Assembly (NCBI RefSeq): GCF_036173105.1 | Contig: NZ_CP108053.1 | Coordinates: forward strand, 3,162,001-3,226,000 | Direction of reading: 5' to 3' | DNA: 64,000 nt | Source: Streptomyces sp. NBC_00287 | Lineage (GTDB): Bacteria; Actinomycetota; Actinomycetes; Streptomycetales; Streptomycetaceae | Shown: piece after piece, positions 1 through 7,146 of the stretch | Layout: each line of letters starts with the position of its first letter | Numbering within the stretch: position 1 is the first letter of the stretch | The notes under the pieces: model-generated | What the model was told of the DNA's origin: nothing | What the model saw: only the letters and a program-made list of their open reading frames with translations | Databases searched by the model: none | Program-made: the position numbers and the translations under genes

Positions 1-218
1 TCGTGGCCGAGGACGGCGGCAACATGGAGATCTGCGTCATCACCCCCGACGACGTCATAGCCCCCTTCCTCCGCATCGACGGCCAGTCGAGCTCGGAGAT
101 CACCGGCCCGGCCTTCTCCCCCGACGGCCGGCGCCTGTACTTCTCCAGCCAGCGCGGGACGAGCGGCAGCTCGTCGGGCGGCATCACCTACGAGGTGACG
201 GGGCCGTTCCGGGCCTAG
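1..218 (+). CDS. PhoX-like secreted alkaline phosphatase, C-terminal fragment
   Basis: This is the 3' end of a gene that begins before the window; about 71 codons are readable up to the stop at 216-218. The tail contains GPAFSPDGRRLYFSSQRG followed by a Ser/Gly-rich stretch and a terminal ITYEVTGPFR. That beta-propeller-like ending is what I associate with PhoX (DUF839) phosphatases of Streptomyces, which are Tat-exported, calcium-dependent phosphomonoesterases. No catalytic residues lie in the visible part, so the assignment rests on the tail signature alone. It is co-directional with the Excalibur gene 135 bp downstream. Confidence 0.6.
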   Translation, partial: VAEDGGNMEICVITPDDVIAPFLRIDGQSSSEITGPAFSPDGRRLYFSSQRGTSGSSSGGITYEVTGPFRA

Positions 219-353
219 TCCCCGGGGGCCGGGCGGTAGCGGAGAGCTACCGTCCGGTCACGTCACGCTTGCATCACAGGTCCGTCGAACCGCCCCGCCA
301 CCATGCGCCCCTCAATACGGTCAACACCTCAAATCCGGACCAAGGGGGGTTCC

Positions 354-752
354 ATGAACCTGTTCCGCATGCCCGCCGCCTTAGCCGTAGCCGCGTTCGC
401 GCTGGCCGTGACGCCCGGCACCGCCCAAGCCCACGAGGGCGACCACCCGTTCGCGAACTGCACCGAGGCGTACGACAACGGCTACTCCAACATCGCCGAG
501 GGCGACGAGCACTACGGCAGCCACCTGGACCGCGACCAGGACGGCATCGGCTGCGACCAGCCCCCCGCGGACTTCGAACCTGCTGAGGACACGGCCGAAG
601 ACACGGCCGACAACACCACCGACGACACCGACCTCGCCGCGACGGGCGGCAACAGCGCCACCCCCTACCTCGCCGGCGGCGGCGCGGTCGTACTGCTCGC
701 CGGGGGCGGTGTGTTGATGGCGGTACGGCGGCGGCGTACGACTCAGGAGTAG
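354..752 (+). CDS. Secreted Excalibur-domain protein with LAxTG sortase signal
   Basis: This 132-residue exported protein has a signal peptide ending near AQA (about residue 26). An Excalibur calcium-binding domain follows (about 30-68), with the diagnostic acidic loop DRDQDGIGC. Next come a Thr/Asp/Glu-rich linker, an LAATG motif, a hydrophobic segment and an RRRR tail. LAxTG plus membrane segment plus positive tail is the class E sortase anchoring signal of Streptomyces, so the product is probably attached to the cell wall. I chose the ATG at 354 because AAGGGGGG lies 5-12 bases upstream; a longer reading from 303 would bury the signal peptide. The hairpin just downstream is also the left end of the mobile element. 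Confidence 0.85.
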   Translation: MNLFRMPAALAVAAFALAVTPGTAQAHEGDHPFANCTEAYDNGYSNIAEGDEHYGSHLDRDQDGIGCDQPPADFEPAEDTAEDTADNTTDDTDLAATGGNSATPYLAGGGAVVLLAGGGVLMAVRRRRTTQE

Positions 753-760
753 ACAGCCCG

Positions 761-791
761 AAGGGGCGGCACCCCCGCACGGGTGCCGCCC
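761..791. repeat. attL: 31-bp direct repeat forming a terminator-like hairpin
   Basis: This is identical to 19220-19250. The repeat contains a perfect 11-bp stem, GGGCGGCACCC and GGGTGCCGCCC, around the 6-base loop CCGCAC, and the left copy is followed by CTTT. It lies 8 bp after the stop of the Excalibur gene, so it doubles as that gene's transcription terminator. Flanking bases differ immediately outside the repeat (G versus C before it, T versus C after it), which fixes its length at 31 bp. Confidence 0.88.
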
Positions 792-832
792 TTTGGGTCT
801 CTACCTGCGCACTTCCCCTTCCCTGGGGCCGA

Positions 833-851
833 CAGGGCACTTTCAGGGCAC
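833..851. repeat. Left pair of AGGGCAC repeats, candidate integrase arm-type sites
   Basis: Two CAGGGCAC boxes begin at 833 and 844, one helical turn (11 bp) apart, between attL and the integrase stop codon. The AGGGCAC core recurs twice with the same 11-bp spacing near attR (19107 and 19118). Paired short repeats on both sides of the core site are typical of arm-type binding sites of lambda-like tyrosine integrases. The function is inferred. Confidence 0.5.
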
Positions 852-2087
852 GTCCGCCAGAGCCTCATCGATGAGAGCGGCCGTAGTGTCCTCGTCGTCC
901 TCGTACAGATGCACGTACAGATCCAAGGTGATCGATGGCTTGGCGTGACCGAGGCGCCGCTGCACCTTCTTCACCGACGCACCGTGCTTGATGAGCACCG
1001 AGGCATAAAAGTGCCTCAGATCGTGTGTTGTCGTCCCCTCGGGAACGCGCAGCGGCGACTCACTGGCAGCCAACTGCTTGTCTGCCCGCTTCACCATGCG
1101 CGCCCACAGCTTCGCCCACGACCCTCGCCGGATCGGGTCGCCCGTCTCACTCACGAACAGCAGCCGGGCCTTCCTGGTCCTCGGCTTCCGCGGGTCCGTC
1201 CGGTCCTCGATCTCCACTTCGGCCGGCGGGTACGCCTTCAAGTGCTCCTCAATGGCCGCCACAGCAGACACCGACAGCGGCACTGTGCGGTAGCTCTTCT
1301 CGGTCTTCGGCTCCCCGATGTACGGCACGCCCTTGTCGGGGCCGATGAGCTGCTGCTCAACCTCGACCGTTCCGGCCAGCAGGTCAACGTGCTCAGCCTC
1401 CAGTCCGAACAACTCGGCCTGCCGCAGGCCCGTGGTCGCGGCCAGGCGCATCAACGCCCGGTAGCGGGACGAGGTTGCGGCCAGCAGGGCTCGCACTACT
1501 GCGGGGTCAAGCGGAACCACCTCGGGCTTGCGGATCTCGGGGAGGTCGATGCCGTGGCAAGGGTTCGCGCGGATAATGCCGTCGTAGTGGGCCGCGGCCA
1601 TCACGCCGAACAGGGCATTCCACGGCGTGCGAAGGCTGGACGGGGCAAGAACGGCGGAGCGGTCCTTCACCCATGCCCTGATGTCCGATCGCTTGATGCT
1701 AGCGATCTGACGGGGACCGAGCAGCGGGTAAACGTGCAGCCGCAGCCCCCGCTCGACGTTGGACTCCGTCCGCTCGCGGTGCGTCGCCGTGGTGCGCCAC
1801 TCCTCGGCGTAGTCCCGGAGCGTCTGGCGGCGCGTGACGCGGTCGACGTACTCACCCTTGTCCAGTTCATTGGTGATCTCGGCCGCCCGCGCGTCGGCTG
1901 CGGTGCGCTTGGCGAAGTTCTCCTTCTTCTGCTCGCCCGACGGGTCCCGGTACCGAACCTGCCAGCGCTTCCCCACGCCATGTTCAGCAGAGGGAAACAC
2001 GGTCCTGGTCTTAGTGCTGTGCTCCTTGCACGGCTCAGCGTCGGCCGGCGGTCGGGACAGGTGCCAGCGGTCATACACGTCAGCCAT
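843..2087 (-). CDS. int: Site-specific tyrosine integrase of the AICE
   Basis: This phage-type tyrosine recombinase of 414 residues would catalyse integration and excision at the 31-bp att site. The N-terminal part is the arm/core-binding (SAM-like) domain. The catalytic domain shows Arg in TGLRQAEL (about 222), His-x-x-Arg in THDLRHF (about 355-358), His in LGHAK (about 381) and the nucleophile Tyr in LDLYVHL (about 391). The ATG at 2087 is preferred over an upstream start because GGGAGGGG sits just before it. Its 3' end lies 52 bp inside attL and overlaps a candidate arm site. It is downstream of the excisionase gene on the same strand. Confidence 0.93.
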   Translation of the reverse strand: MADVYDRWHLSRPPADAEPCKEHSTKTRTVFPSAEHGVGKRWQVRYRDPSGEQKKENFAKRTAADARAAEITNELDKGEYVDRVTRRQTLRDYAEEWRTTATHRERTESNVERGLRLHVYPLLGPRQIASIKRSDIRAWVKDRSAVLAPSSLRTPWNALFGVMAAAHYDGIIRANPCHGIDLPEIRKPEVVPLDPAVVRALLAATSSRYRALMRLAATTGLRQAELFGLEAEHVDLLAGTVEVEQQLIGPDKGVPYIGEPKTEKSYRTVPLSVSAVAAIEEHLKAYPPAEVEIEDRTDPRKPRTRKARLLFVSETGDPIRRGSWAKLWARMVKRADKQLAASESPLRVPEGTTTHDLRHFYASVLIKHGASVKKVQRRLGHAKPSITLDLYVHLYEDDEDTTAALIDEALADVP

Positions 2088-2165
2088 CAGTTCCCCTCCC
2101 ACCAGAGCAAGCCGAGACAGCATGGAAGTGGCGTGCCGCGTGGTGAGGTTGGCGGCCGTCTCTGG

Positions 2166-2354
2166 TCATGCTGCGCATCGGCCTCCGATCTCTTCGGCGT
2201 CGTACTTGTCGAGCGCTACGGCGTCGTACAGAACATGTCGCCCACGCCTGAAGAAGCACTGCGGACCGGTTCCGGCGTAGCGCCAGTAGCGGACAGTCGC
2301 GGGCGACGTGCGGTAGCGCTCAGCAACTTCCGCAGTCGTCAAGTACCTCTGCAT
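2166..2354 (-). CDS. xis: Excisionase-like helix-turn-helix protein
   Basis: This small 62-residue protein is almost entirely a MerR/AlpA-type winged helix: LTTAEVAERYRTSPATVRYWRYAGTG reads as the recognition-helix part, followed by a wing with RRGRHVLYD. Proteins of this size placed directly upstream of an AICE integrase act as recombination directionality factors (Xis). The gene ends 78 bp before the integrase start on the same strand, so the two are probably co-transcribed. Its upstream region is the iteron-like array. The family call is firm; the excisionase role is inferred from position. Confidence 0.82.
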   Translation of the reverse strand: MQRYLTTAEVAERYRTSPATVRYWRYAGTGPQCFFRRGRHVLYDAVALDKYDAEEIGGRCAA

Positions 2355-2420
2355 TGCGTCCTTCCTGAAAATCAGAGGCGGCGGGCAGGGTGCCCGTGTG
2401 TGTCCGAAGCTGGGATTTCT

Positions 2421-2626
2421 GCGTCATTGCGTCACCTGCGTCAATCAGGCGTCTGACCTGCTGTTTTCGGTGACGCAGCGGGATGGGCCGTGCGTCACCG
2501 ATGTCACGGGCTCTCGTCACGGGGTGACGCTGATGACGCGGGATGACGCAGGATTCGCCGTCTGCGTCACCGTCTATAGGCGCAGGTCAGCGGCCGTCCG
2601 TCGGGCCCGTGGTGACGCAGTGACGC
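2421..2626. repeat. Iteron-like array of TGACGC/GCGTCA boxes, candidate replication origin
   Basis: Eleven copies of the 6-mer TGACGC or its complement lie within 206 bp. GCGTCA occurs at 2421, 2429, 2438, 2492 and 2564; TGACGC occurs at 2471, 2525, 2534, 2544, 2613 and 2621. Several neighbours are 8-10 bp apart. The region is gene-free, lies between xis and the replication genes, and resembles the clustered iterons bound by plasmid initiator proteins. It could be the AICE origin, or a cis-acting transfer (clt) or Xis-binding site. No experiment is implied. Confidence 0.6.
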
Positions 2627-2746
2627 AGACCTTCCCTACTTAGGACAAAGAAGGGGGCTGGTCTGTGTTCTTACGTGCCCCCTCAGGACTTGAAGAACGG
2701 GCCGCTTCGCGGCGCGACCCTTGCAGGGCGGCTGCGCCGCCGAACC

Positions 2747-2790
2747 AGCAAGAGGAGCACCCACCCGGGGCGACGCGTGCTCCTCTTGCT
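2747..2790 (-). terminator. Terminator hairpin after the replication operon
   Basis: A perfect 14-bp inverted repeat (2747-2760 and 2777-2790, arm AGCAAGAGGAGCAC) with a 16-base loop lies 22 bp beyond the stop of the helicase-like gene on the minus strand. No U-run follows, as is common for Streptomyces terminators. Confidence 0.7.
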
Positions 2791-2811
2791 TGTCCGTCTG
2801 GCCGGGGGCGG

Positions 2812-4293
2812 CTAGAACGCGGCCTGCTGCTCGGGCGGCGGGGGCGGGGCGGGGAGGCTGAGTTCGATGTAGCGGGCGGCGCTGGTGCGTCCCCAGTCGA
2901 CCAGGACGCCCCGCGCCGCGAGGGTGGGTTGGATGCGTCGCAGCCGGTCGGAGAGCACCTTGCCTGTGGTGGGCCAGCCTTTGGGCAGGGGGCGGCATTC
3001 CTCGCCGCTGTAGAGGGCGGTCAGGGCGTGCAGCCACTCCGCCGACGTCATCCGCTCTTCCTCGCCTGGGGTGAGGCCGGCGGCGTGCTTGAGGACCGTC
3101 TGCGCCAGCAGGTCACCTTCGATGACGTCGTCGTTCAGGTCGTCCAGGCTGGCCCGGTACGCCTCCAGCGTCCCGAAGCCGGTGGCGGCGTCGAGCTGGG
3201 CGCACAGGTGCGCGAAGTCGGCCATCCGCAGATCGGTCGGCGTCTCGGCCTGCACCGCACGCACCTTCACGGTCAGGTCGAGCAGGGAGCCGAGAACGAG
3301 GGGCAGGATCTCGGCGTACTCCGCCCACAGCTCGGCCTCGGTGCGCCGCACCCGGGGGCGTTCCAGGCGCAGGGTGAGGAGGCGTTCGGCGAGGTCGGGG
3401 CGGATGACGCCGACGTCGATGCCGGTCAGCAGCATCGGGCGGCGGTAGCGGGAGCGGACGACGTCGCCGTCGGTGAACAGCGCGCGCTTGATGCTCTCGG
3501 CCCCGGTGATGATGCAGCACATCAGGTCGGACAGGTCCGGGGGCAGGTGGGAGAGGTTGTCCAGGGCGGTGACCCATCCGGCCGCCACCGCCGTGATCAT
3601 GTTCTCCTCGTCCTTGGGCGCCCGCCGCAGGTCACCGCTCATCCCCTCCACGATCCGGATCAACATCCGCCCGCCGGTCGACTTACCTGCTCCCTGCGGG
3701 CCGGTCAGGAACGGCGCCGGGACGGGTACGGACGGCTCCAGGCAGCCGATCAGCCACGCGATGGCCAGGGCCTCGGTCTTGGCGTCGGCGAAGTTGCACA
3801 GCCGCATCAGGTGATCGATGCCCTTGCCGTCGGTGTCCTTGGCGGGCAGGGGGAGCTCCCCGGTGAGCTGGGTGCGCCGCCAGCACACCTCCTCGGGGTC
3901 GGGGACGCGGATGTCCCAGCCGGTGGGGTGGATGCGGACGGACTGGCCGTCGTCGCGGCCGAGGTCGAGCCAGGTAGCGCCGTCGAATCCGGGGGCGACG
4001 CGGATGTGGGTGGGCTGTACCTGCTCGGTCAGGGCGAGTGCCTCGATCAAATCCAACGCCTCCTTGAGAGCGGTTCCGTTGAAGATGCCGACCCCGTCGC
4101 GAAAGAGACCGACCATAAGTTCCTGGCGGTGGCTCCCGCTCGTGCCCTGGGAGCGGATCGGGCGGGCCACGGGGTGGCCGGTGCGCTGCGCGTACACGGT
4201 CCCGTCCACGGTGCGGAAGTACCGGAAGTGGGACTGGGCGTAGTCGGTGATGACCTTGCGGGCGGGGTCCTTCTCGTCGTCGGACACGGTCAC
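2812..4293 (-). CDS. AAA+ ATPase/helicase-like replication protein of the AICE
   Basis: This 493-residue P-loop protein has Walker A TGPQGAGKST near residues 197-206 and a likely Walker B segment in GWVTALDNLS about 60 residues later. Downstream come an arginine-rich sensor/finger region (DVVRSRYRRPMLLTG) and a C-terminal winged-helix-like part ending in a Pro-rich tail. This is the architecture of the SF3/AAA-type helicases paired with primase-polymerases in RepPP-type AICEs and phages. The GTG start at 4293 overlaps the upstream stop codon (GTGA), so translation is coupled. A longer frame from 4335 would overlap the upstream gene by 46 bases and is not needed. It probably loads at the nearby iterons. 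Confidence 0.75.
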   Translation of the reverse strand: MTVSDDEKDPARKVITDYAQSHFRYFRTVDGTVYAQRTGHPVARPIRSQGTSGSHRQELMVGLFRDGVGIFNGTALKEALDLIEALALTEQVQPTHIRVAPGFDGATWLDLGRDDGQSVRIHPTGWDIRVPDPEEVCWRRTQLTGELPLPAKDTDGKGIDHLMRLCNFADAKTEALAIAWLIGCLEPSVPVPAPFLTGPQGAGKSTGGRMLIRIVEGMSGDLRRAPKDEENMITAVAAGWVTALDNLSHLPPDLSDLMCCIITGAESIKRALFTDGDVVRSRYRRPMLLTGIDVGVIRPDLAERLLTLRLERPRVRRTEAELWAEYAEILPLVLGSLLDLTVKVRAVQAETPTDLRMADFAHLCAQLDAATGFGTLEAYRASLDDLNDDVIEGDLLAQTVLKHAAGLTPGEEERMTSAEWLHALTALYSGEECRPLPKGWPTTGKVLSDRLRRIQPTLAARGVLVDWGRTSAARYIELSLPAPPPPPEQQAAF

Positions 4294-5126
4294 AGTCCCA
4301 ACGTGGTCAGGGCGTTGCCCCACGCGTCCACGCAATGCCGCGGGGACTCGCCTTTAGCCTGCGCAGCGGTGAACAGCCGCGCGATGTGGGCATCGGTGAG
4401 GCAGCCGCACCGGCCGTGCCTGGACAGCACCGCGAGAAAGGTGCGGTAGACGGTGGCGTGCACCGCGCTGCGGGCCTCAGTGATGGCCTGCTCGGCCATG
4501 GCGATGCCACGGTCCAGATAGGCCGGGGTGCGGTGCGGGCACTGCCCGCCGCCAGATGATGCGGACGCGGTGACGGCCTGCGTCACCGGCCGGACGACCG
4601 GGGGTTTCTCCGCGGCTAGCTCGCGCACGATGTCCGGGAGCGCCGTGATGGCACCAGTTCCGGTGCCGAGCCACCGGACGTAGGCCATGGTGGATTTGAT
4701 GTCCACACCAGGACGGACCGCGTTCACGGACCGCATGGTGCCCTGGTAAATCCAGTGCTGACCTCGCGTGGTCGTCACGGTGCGCGTGCCGGGCAGCGCG
4801 TGGTGGGCCCACTCCATGGCCGCCTCGTCGTCAAGGTCGACCACGGTCAGGCCGGCACCGCCGGGGTGGTAGGCCACGGCCACCGCATGACGCCAGGCGC
4901 GCAACCACCGGCGCGAGGTGAGGACGTCCAGGTCGGTGGTAGCGGCGGCCCATCCATGGCAGGGAGCGGGGCACCAGCACGGTCCGCCGCGCTTCATGTT
5001 CGGCCGGCCGCCGCACGCGTTCTGCGCACAAGCACGGCAGTTACCGAACGGGACCTTGCCATGGCGCAGAGGCAGGGGCGGAATCCCGCTCTCGGCCAAC
5101 TCCAGGGCGATGTCCAGTGAGTTCAT
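4290..5126 (-). CDS. Bifunctional DNA primase/polymerase (prim-pol)
   Basis: This 278-residue protein is of the archaeo-eukaryotic primase family. Family signatures are the opening LELAESGIPPLPLRHGKVP, a Cys-rich insert (CRACAQNACGG to CWCPAPCHG), VVDLDDEAAMEW carrying the metal-binding acidic residues, and TRGQHWIYQG with the catalytic His. The C-terminal third is helical and may be a primase-associated domain. It would prime and start AICE replication together with the helicase-like protein encoded next. The ATG at 5126 has GGAGGG upstream and overlaps the stop of the DpdA-like gene (ATGA). Confidence 0.85.
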   Translation of the reverse strand: MNSLDIALELAESGIPPLPLRHGKVPFGNCRACAQNACGGRPNMKRGGPCWCPAPCHGWAAATTDLDVLTSRRWLRAWRHAVAVAYHPGGAGLTVVDLDDEAAMEWAHHALPGTRTVTTTRGQHWIYQGTMRSVNAVRPGVDIKSTMAYVRWLGTGTGAITALPDIVRELAAEKPPVVRPVTQAVTASASSGGGQCPHRTPAYLDRGIAMAEQAITEARSAVHATVYRTFLAVLSRHGRCGCLTDAHIARLFTAAQAKGESPRHCVDAWGNALTTLGL

Positions 5127-5986
5127 GCTGCCCTCCGGTCGATCAGCAGCGTCTGGCGGTGGGTGGGGATCGAGCTGATGACGCGCTCGCGCCACTTCAA
5201 GGCGTAGTCGATGCAGTTCGCGCAGTTCTTGTGCCTGTGTCCGGGCAGGGGCGGGCGGCGGCGGGCGTGGGAGCTCCACGCGGCGGAGTCCGCGGAGGCG
5301 AGCAGGTGCCCGACACGTTCCAGACCGAGGATCTTGAAGCCGAAGCCGTGCAGCTTGAAACCGTGTGCGGCCATCGCGGTGACGATCGCGGCGCCCTGGC
5401 GGGTGGACTGCAACCGGCACACTGAGCCGAGCCCAACAATCGGTTCGGCCCGCAGGTCTACGCCCGCCTTCTCGTACAGCTCCACGCAGTGCTCGTAGGC
5501 CGGCACGGTGTCGCCCTGGATGACCGGCGCGATGCGCAGGTCGGGGGCCAGGGAGCGCAGTTCGAGGAAGTTCTCAACGGTGCGGCGCTGGTGCTCGGCG
5601 ACGCTGAGGTGGGTGCCGACGAAGTACTGTCCGCCGAACCAACCGCCCTCGATGATGGCCTTTTCGCACATCCAGTCCTGCGGGGCGGCCCAATCGTAGG
5701 GGCCGACGTGCTCCCAGATCCGGCGCAAGGAGTCGACGTAGTGGCGGGGCGGGCGCGTCCAGGTGCCTTTGTCCTTCAGCTCCATGAACCCGCCGGAGTC
5801 GACCGCGTAGGGGCCCTGGGCTACGTCCCACTTCACGGCACGGTCCCAGTGCTCGGACTTCAAGAACAGCGGCACGTCGGTCCAGCGGAGCCAGTGCCGT
5901 TTGTGGGTGGTCAGGTAGAACCGCATCCCGTTCGCGGCGGGAGCTCCCGCGGGTAAGGCTCGCGGGAGGGTGGTGGGTTGCGTCAT
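5123..5986 (-). CDS. DpdA/TGT-like 7-deazapurine base-exchange family protein
   Basis: This 287-residue protein keeps the order of tRNA-guanine transglycosylase motifs. They are an Asp-containing D63-S-G-G-F (TGT DSGGFQ), the substrate loop VIQGD at 155-159 (TGT QGG), GLGSV at 185-189, HGFGFKILG at 213-221 (TGT MGVG-like), a likely nucleophile Asp233 in SADSAAW, and a possible zinc cluster H250/H252/C255/C258. Relatives in phages (DpdA) insert deazaguanine bases into DNA. No preQ0 synthesis gene is visible in the window, so any base would have to come from the host. The ATG at 5986 follows GGAG; its stop overlaps the prim-pol start. The substrate (DNA or tRNA) is not decided by sequence alone. 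Confidence 0.72.
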   Translation of the reverse strand: MTQPTTLPRALPAGAPAANGMRFYLTTHKRHWLRWTDVPLFLKSEHWDRAVKWDVAQGPYAVDSGGFMELKDKGTWTRPPRHYVDSLRRIWEHVGPYDWAAPQDWMCEKAIIEGGWFGGQYFVGTHLSVAEHQRRTVENFLELRSLAPDLRIAPVIQGDTVPAYEHCVELYEKAGVDLRAEPIVGLGSVCRLQSTRQGAAIVTAMAAHGFKLHGFGFKILGLERVGHLLASADSAAWSSHARRRPPLPGHRHKNCANCIDYALKWRERVISSIPTHRQTLLIDRRAA

Positions 5987-6069
5987 GCTGGGGTATCTCC
6001 AGTTCCTTGGTGGGTCTGGTTGGCAAGGGCGGCCCGGTCTTTGGCGAGAGGGGGCCGCCCTTGGCGTTG

Positions 6070-6237
6070 CTAGAAGTCGGTGCCGGTGGAGTGGGCGACG
6101 TAGCCGGGGCAGTTGGTCTCGGGGCAGGCGCAGCCGCCGCATTCGTTGCAGATGTCGTCGGAGCACTGGTCGCAGTCGCGGTGACCGGGGCATCCGTAGT
6201 CGGCGCAGTCGTCGCAGTACAGCTCTTCCTCGGGCAT
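6070..6237 (-). CDS. Cys-rich 55-residue mini-protein
   Basis: This short gene encodes 55 residues, ten of them cysteine. Pairs such as CDDC, CDQC and CNEC are followed by CAC and a final Cys, with two His residues, and the protein is strongly acidic. The spacing suggests two or three zinc knuckles or a rubredoxin-like metal site. AGGAGAGG lies 7 bases before the ATG, a strong ribosome site supporting a real gene. It precedes the DpdA-like gene by 83 bp on the same strand and could be a metal-binding partner or a small nucleic-acid-binding factor. I do not recognise the family. Confidence 0.72.
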   Translation of the reverse strand: MPEEELYCDDCADYGCPGHRDCDQCSDDICNECGGCACPETNCPGYVAHSTGTDF

Positions 6238-6628
6238 GGCAGACCTCTCCTGAGTCAGCAGGGGCTGTAGGGGCGGTGGTTGGAGCCTGGCGTGCGAGTG
6301 GCCGTGTTGTCGTCGCTGTGGCCGGCCATCGTGCGAGCTCGGGCGGGGCGAGCTGTTGCGCTAGGTGTTGCGCTAGGTGTTGCGCTAGGTGTTGCGGGCG
6401 CGATTCGGCCAGGCGGGGTTTGCGCAGGTAGTGAGCCTGTTCTGGCGTGGTCGGGGGCCGGACATCCCCTCTGCGGCCCCTTTGCCCCCTGCGCTTGGTG
6501 GAGGGAGTGAGGGCGGTGGGCGTGGGCGCGGGGCAGCCTCGGGGATACGGGGCGACCGTGTGCCGGTTGCGCGGCGGCCGGCGGGCCGCGCGCATCGAGC
6601 CGCCGGACGGCTCGGGGGAAGGAGTGGG
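6238..6628. other. Gene-free stretch with a 12-bp tandem repeat
   Basis: No convincing coding frame is seen here. The open frames lack ribosome sites and are Arg/Pro-rich products of high G+C. The notable content is the tandem repeat at 6354-6396, reported separately. The stretch separates the transfer genes from the replication genes. Confidence 0.6.
6354..6396. repeat. 12-bp tandem repeat, 3.6 copies
   Basis: The unit TGTTGCGCTAGG is repeated three times without change and followed by TGTTGCG. It is visibly more A/T-rich than its surroundings. Perfect short tandem repeats next to a transfer gene may be the double-strand DNA recognition site of the TraB-like pump (clt), or a second set of iterons. 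Confidence 0.7.
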
Positions 6629-6943
6629 CTACTTGGCGCGGGAGCACTTGAGGGTGATCCCGCCGATGCCGATGGGTCCGGCCGCGGCGGCGATGACGGT
6701 TGCGGCGTGGGCGGTGGCGTCCAGCAGCGCGCACAGCGCGGCGACCAGTCCCCAGCAGCCGATGGCGGCGGCGCCGGCGACACCGACCGCGATCAGCAGG
6801 CGGCGCCACGGGATGCCGCTCGGGTCGGTGGTGTGGACGACGATCACGACCGGGGCCCCGGTGTCCTGGGCGCGGCGGTAGGCGTCGGCGGGGATGTGCG
6901 GGGCGAGGATTCCCGGCGGGCCGCCGGGCGTGTGGGAGTGCAT
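6629..6943 (-). CDS. Small AICE membrane protein, 104 residues
   Basis: The N-terminal 35 residues are polar (Pro/Gly-rich, then VVIVVHTTDPSG). Two hydrophobic stretches follow: LLIAVGVAGAAAIGCWGLVA, and a second Ala-rich helix running into AAAAGPIGIGG. The product therefore probably crosses the membrane twice. The ATG at 6943 has AAAGGGA upstream. It is the last gene of the transfer block, 204 bp after the pump gene, and a hairpin lies between them. Small membrane proteins of this kind (Spd-like) assist spread of the element in recipient mycelium; that role is inferred from context. Confidence 0.65.
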   Translation of the reverse strand: MHSHTPGGPPGILAPHIPADAYRRAQDTGAPVVIVVHTTDPSGIPWRRLLIAVGVAGAAAIGCWGLVAALCALLDATAHAATVIAAAAGPIGIGGITLKCSRAK

Positions 6944-7010
6944 GCGGAATCCCTTTCGGTGCTCGGCTGGGGAGGCGGGGGCACCCCTTGTGGGAGCGCT
7001 GTGGAGGGGT

Positions 7011-7053
7011 GTTTCAGGGGTCTGAGCTGGGCGCCTCCCCGCCTCCCTGAAAC
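7011..7053 (-). terminator. Inverted repeat GTTTCAGGG/CCCTGAAAC
   Basis: A 9-bp perfect inverted repeat (7011-7019 and 7045-7053) follows a stronger hairpin in the spacer between the pump gene and the small membrane protein gene. It may be a second terminator arm or an operator for the downstream gene. Confidence 0.4.
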
Positions 7054-7070
7054 GATGTTTGTACTGATCA

Positions 7071-7126
7071 GCGCGGGGAGGCGGGTGTGGGGAGGGGTTT
7101 GGGGAGTTCTCCCCGCCTCCCCGCGC
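7071..7126 (-). terminator. Hairpin directly after the TraB-like gene
   Basis: A perfect 15-bp inverted repeat (7071-7085, GCGCGGGGAGGCGGG, and 7112-7126) with a 26-base spacer begins 20 bp past the stop of the pump gene. The same GGAGGCGGG core appears again at about 6971, giving the spacer a repetitive character. Confidence 0.6.
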
Positions 7127-7146
7127 CGGACCGGTGTTGCTCCCCG

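Noticed and set aside
783..2456. Long plus-strand frame antisense to the integrase
   Set aside because: It runs through the integrase with Arg/Pro/Gly-rich composition and no domain; it is a high-G+C shadow frame.
2421..2626. CRISPR array
   Set aside because: The repeated unit is only 6 bp, in both orientations and irregularly spaced, with no spacers of uniform size.
6255..6809. Minus-strand frame with HLAQ-like repeats
   Set aside because: The amino-acid repeat merely reflects the 12-bp DNA tandem repeat; no ribosome site or domain is present.
6991..7004. Possible second CebR box (TGGGAGCGCTGTGG)
   Set aside because: Only one half matches; the palindrome is broken and it lies inside the AICE spacer.
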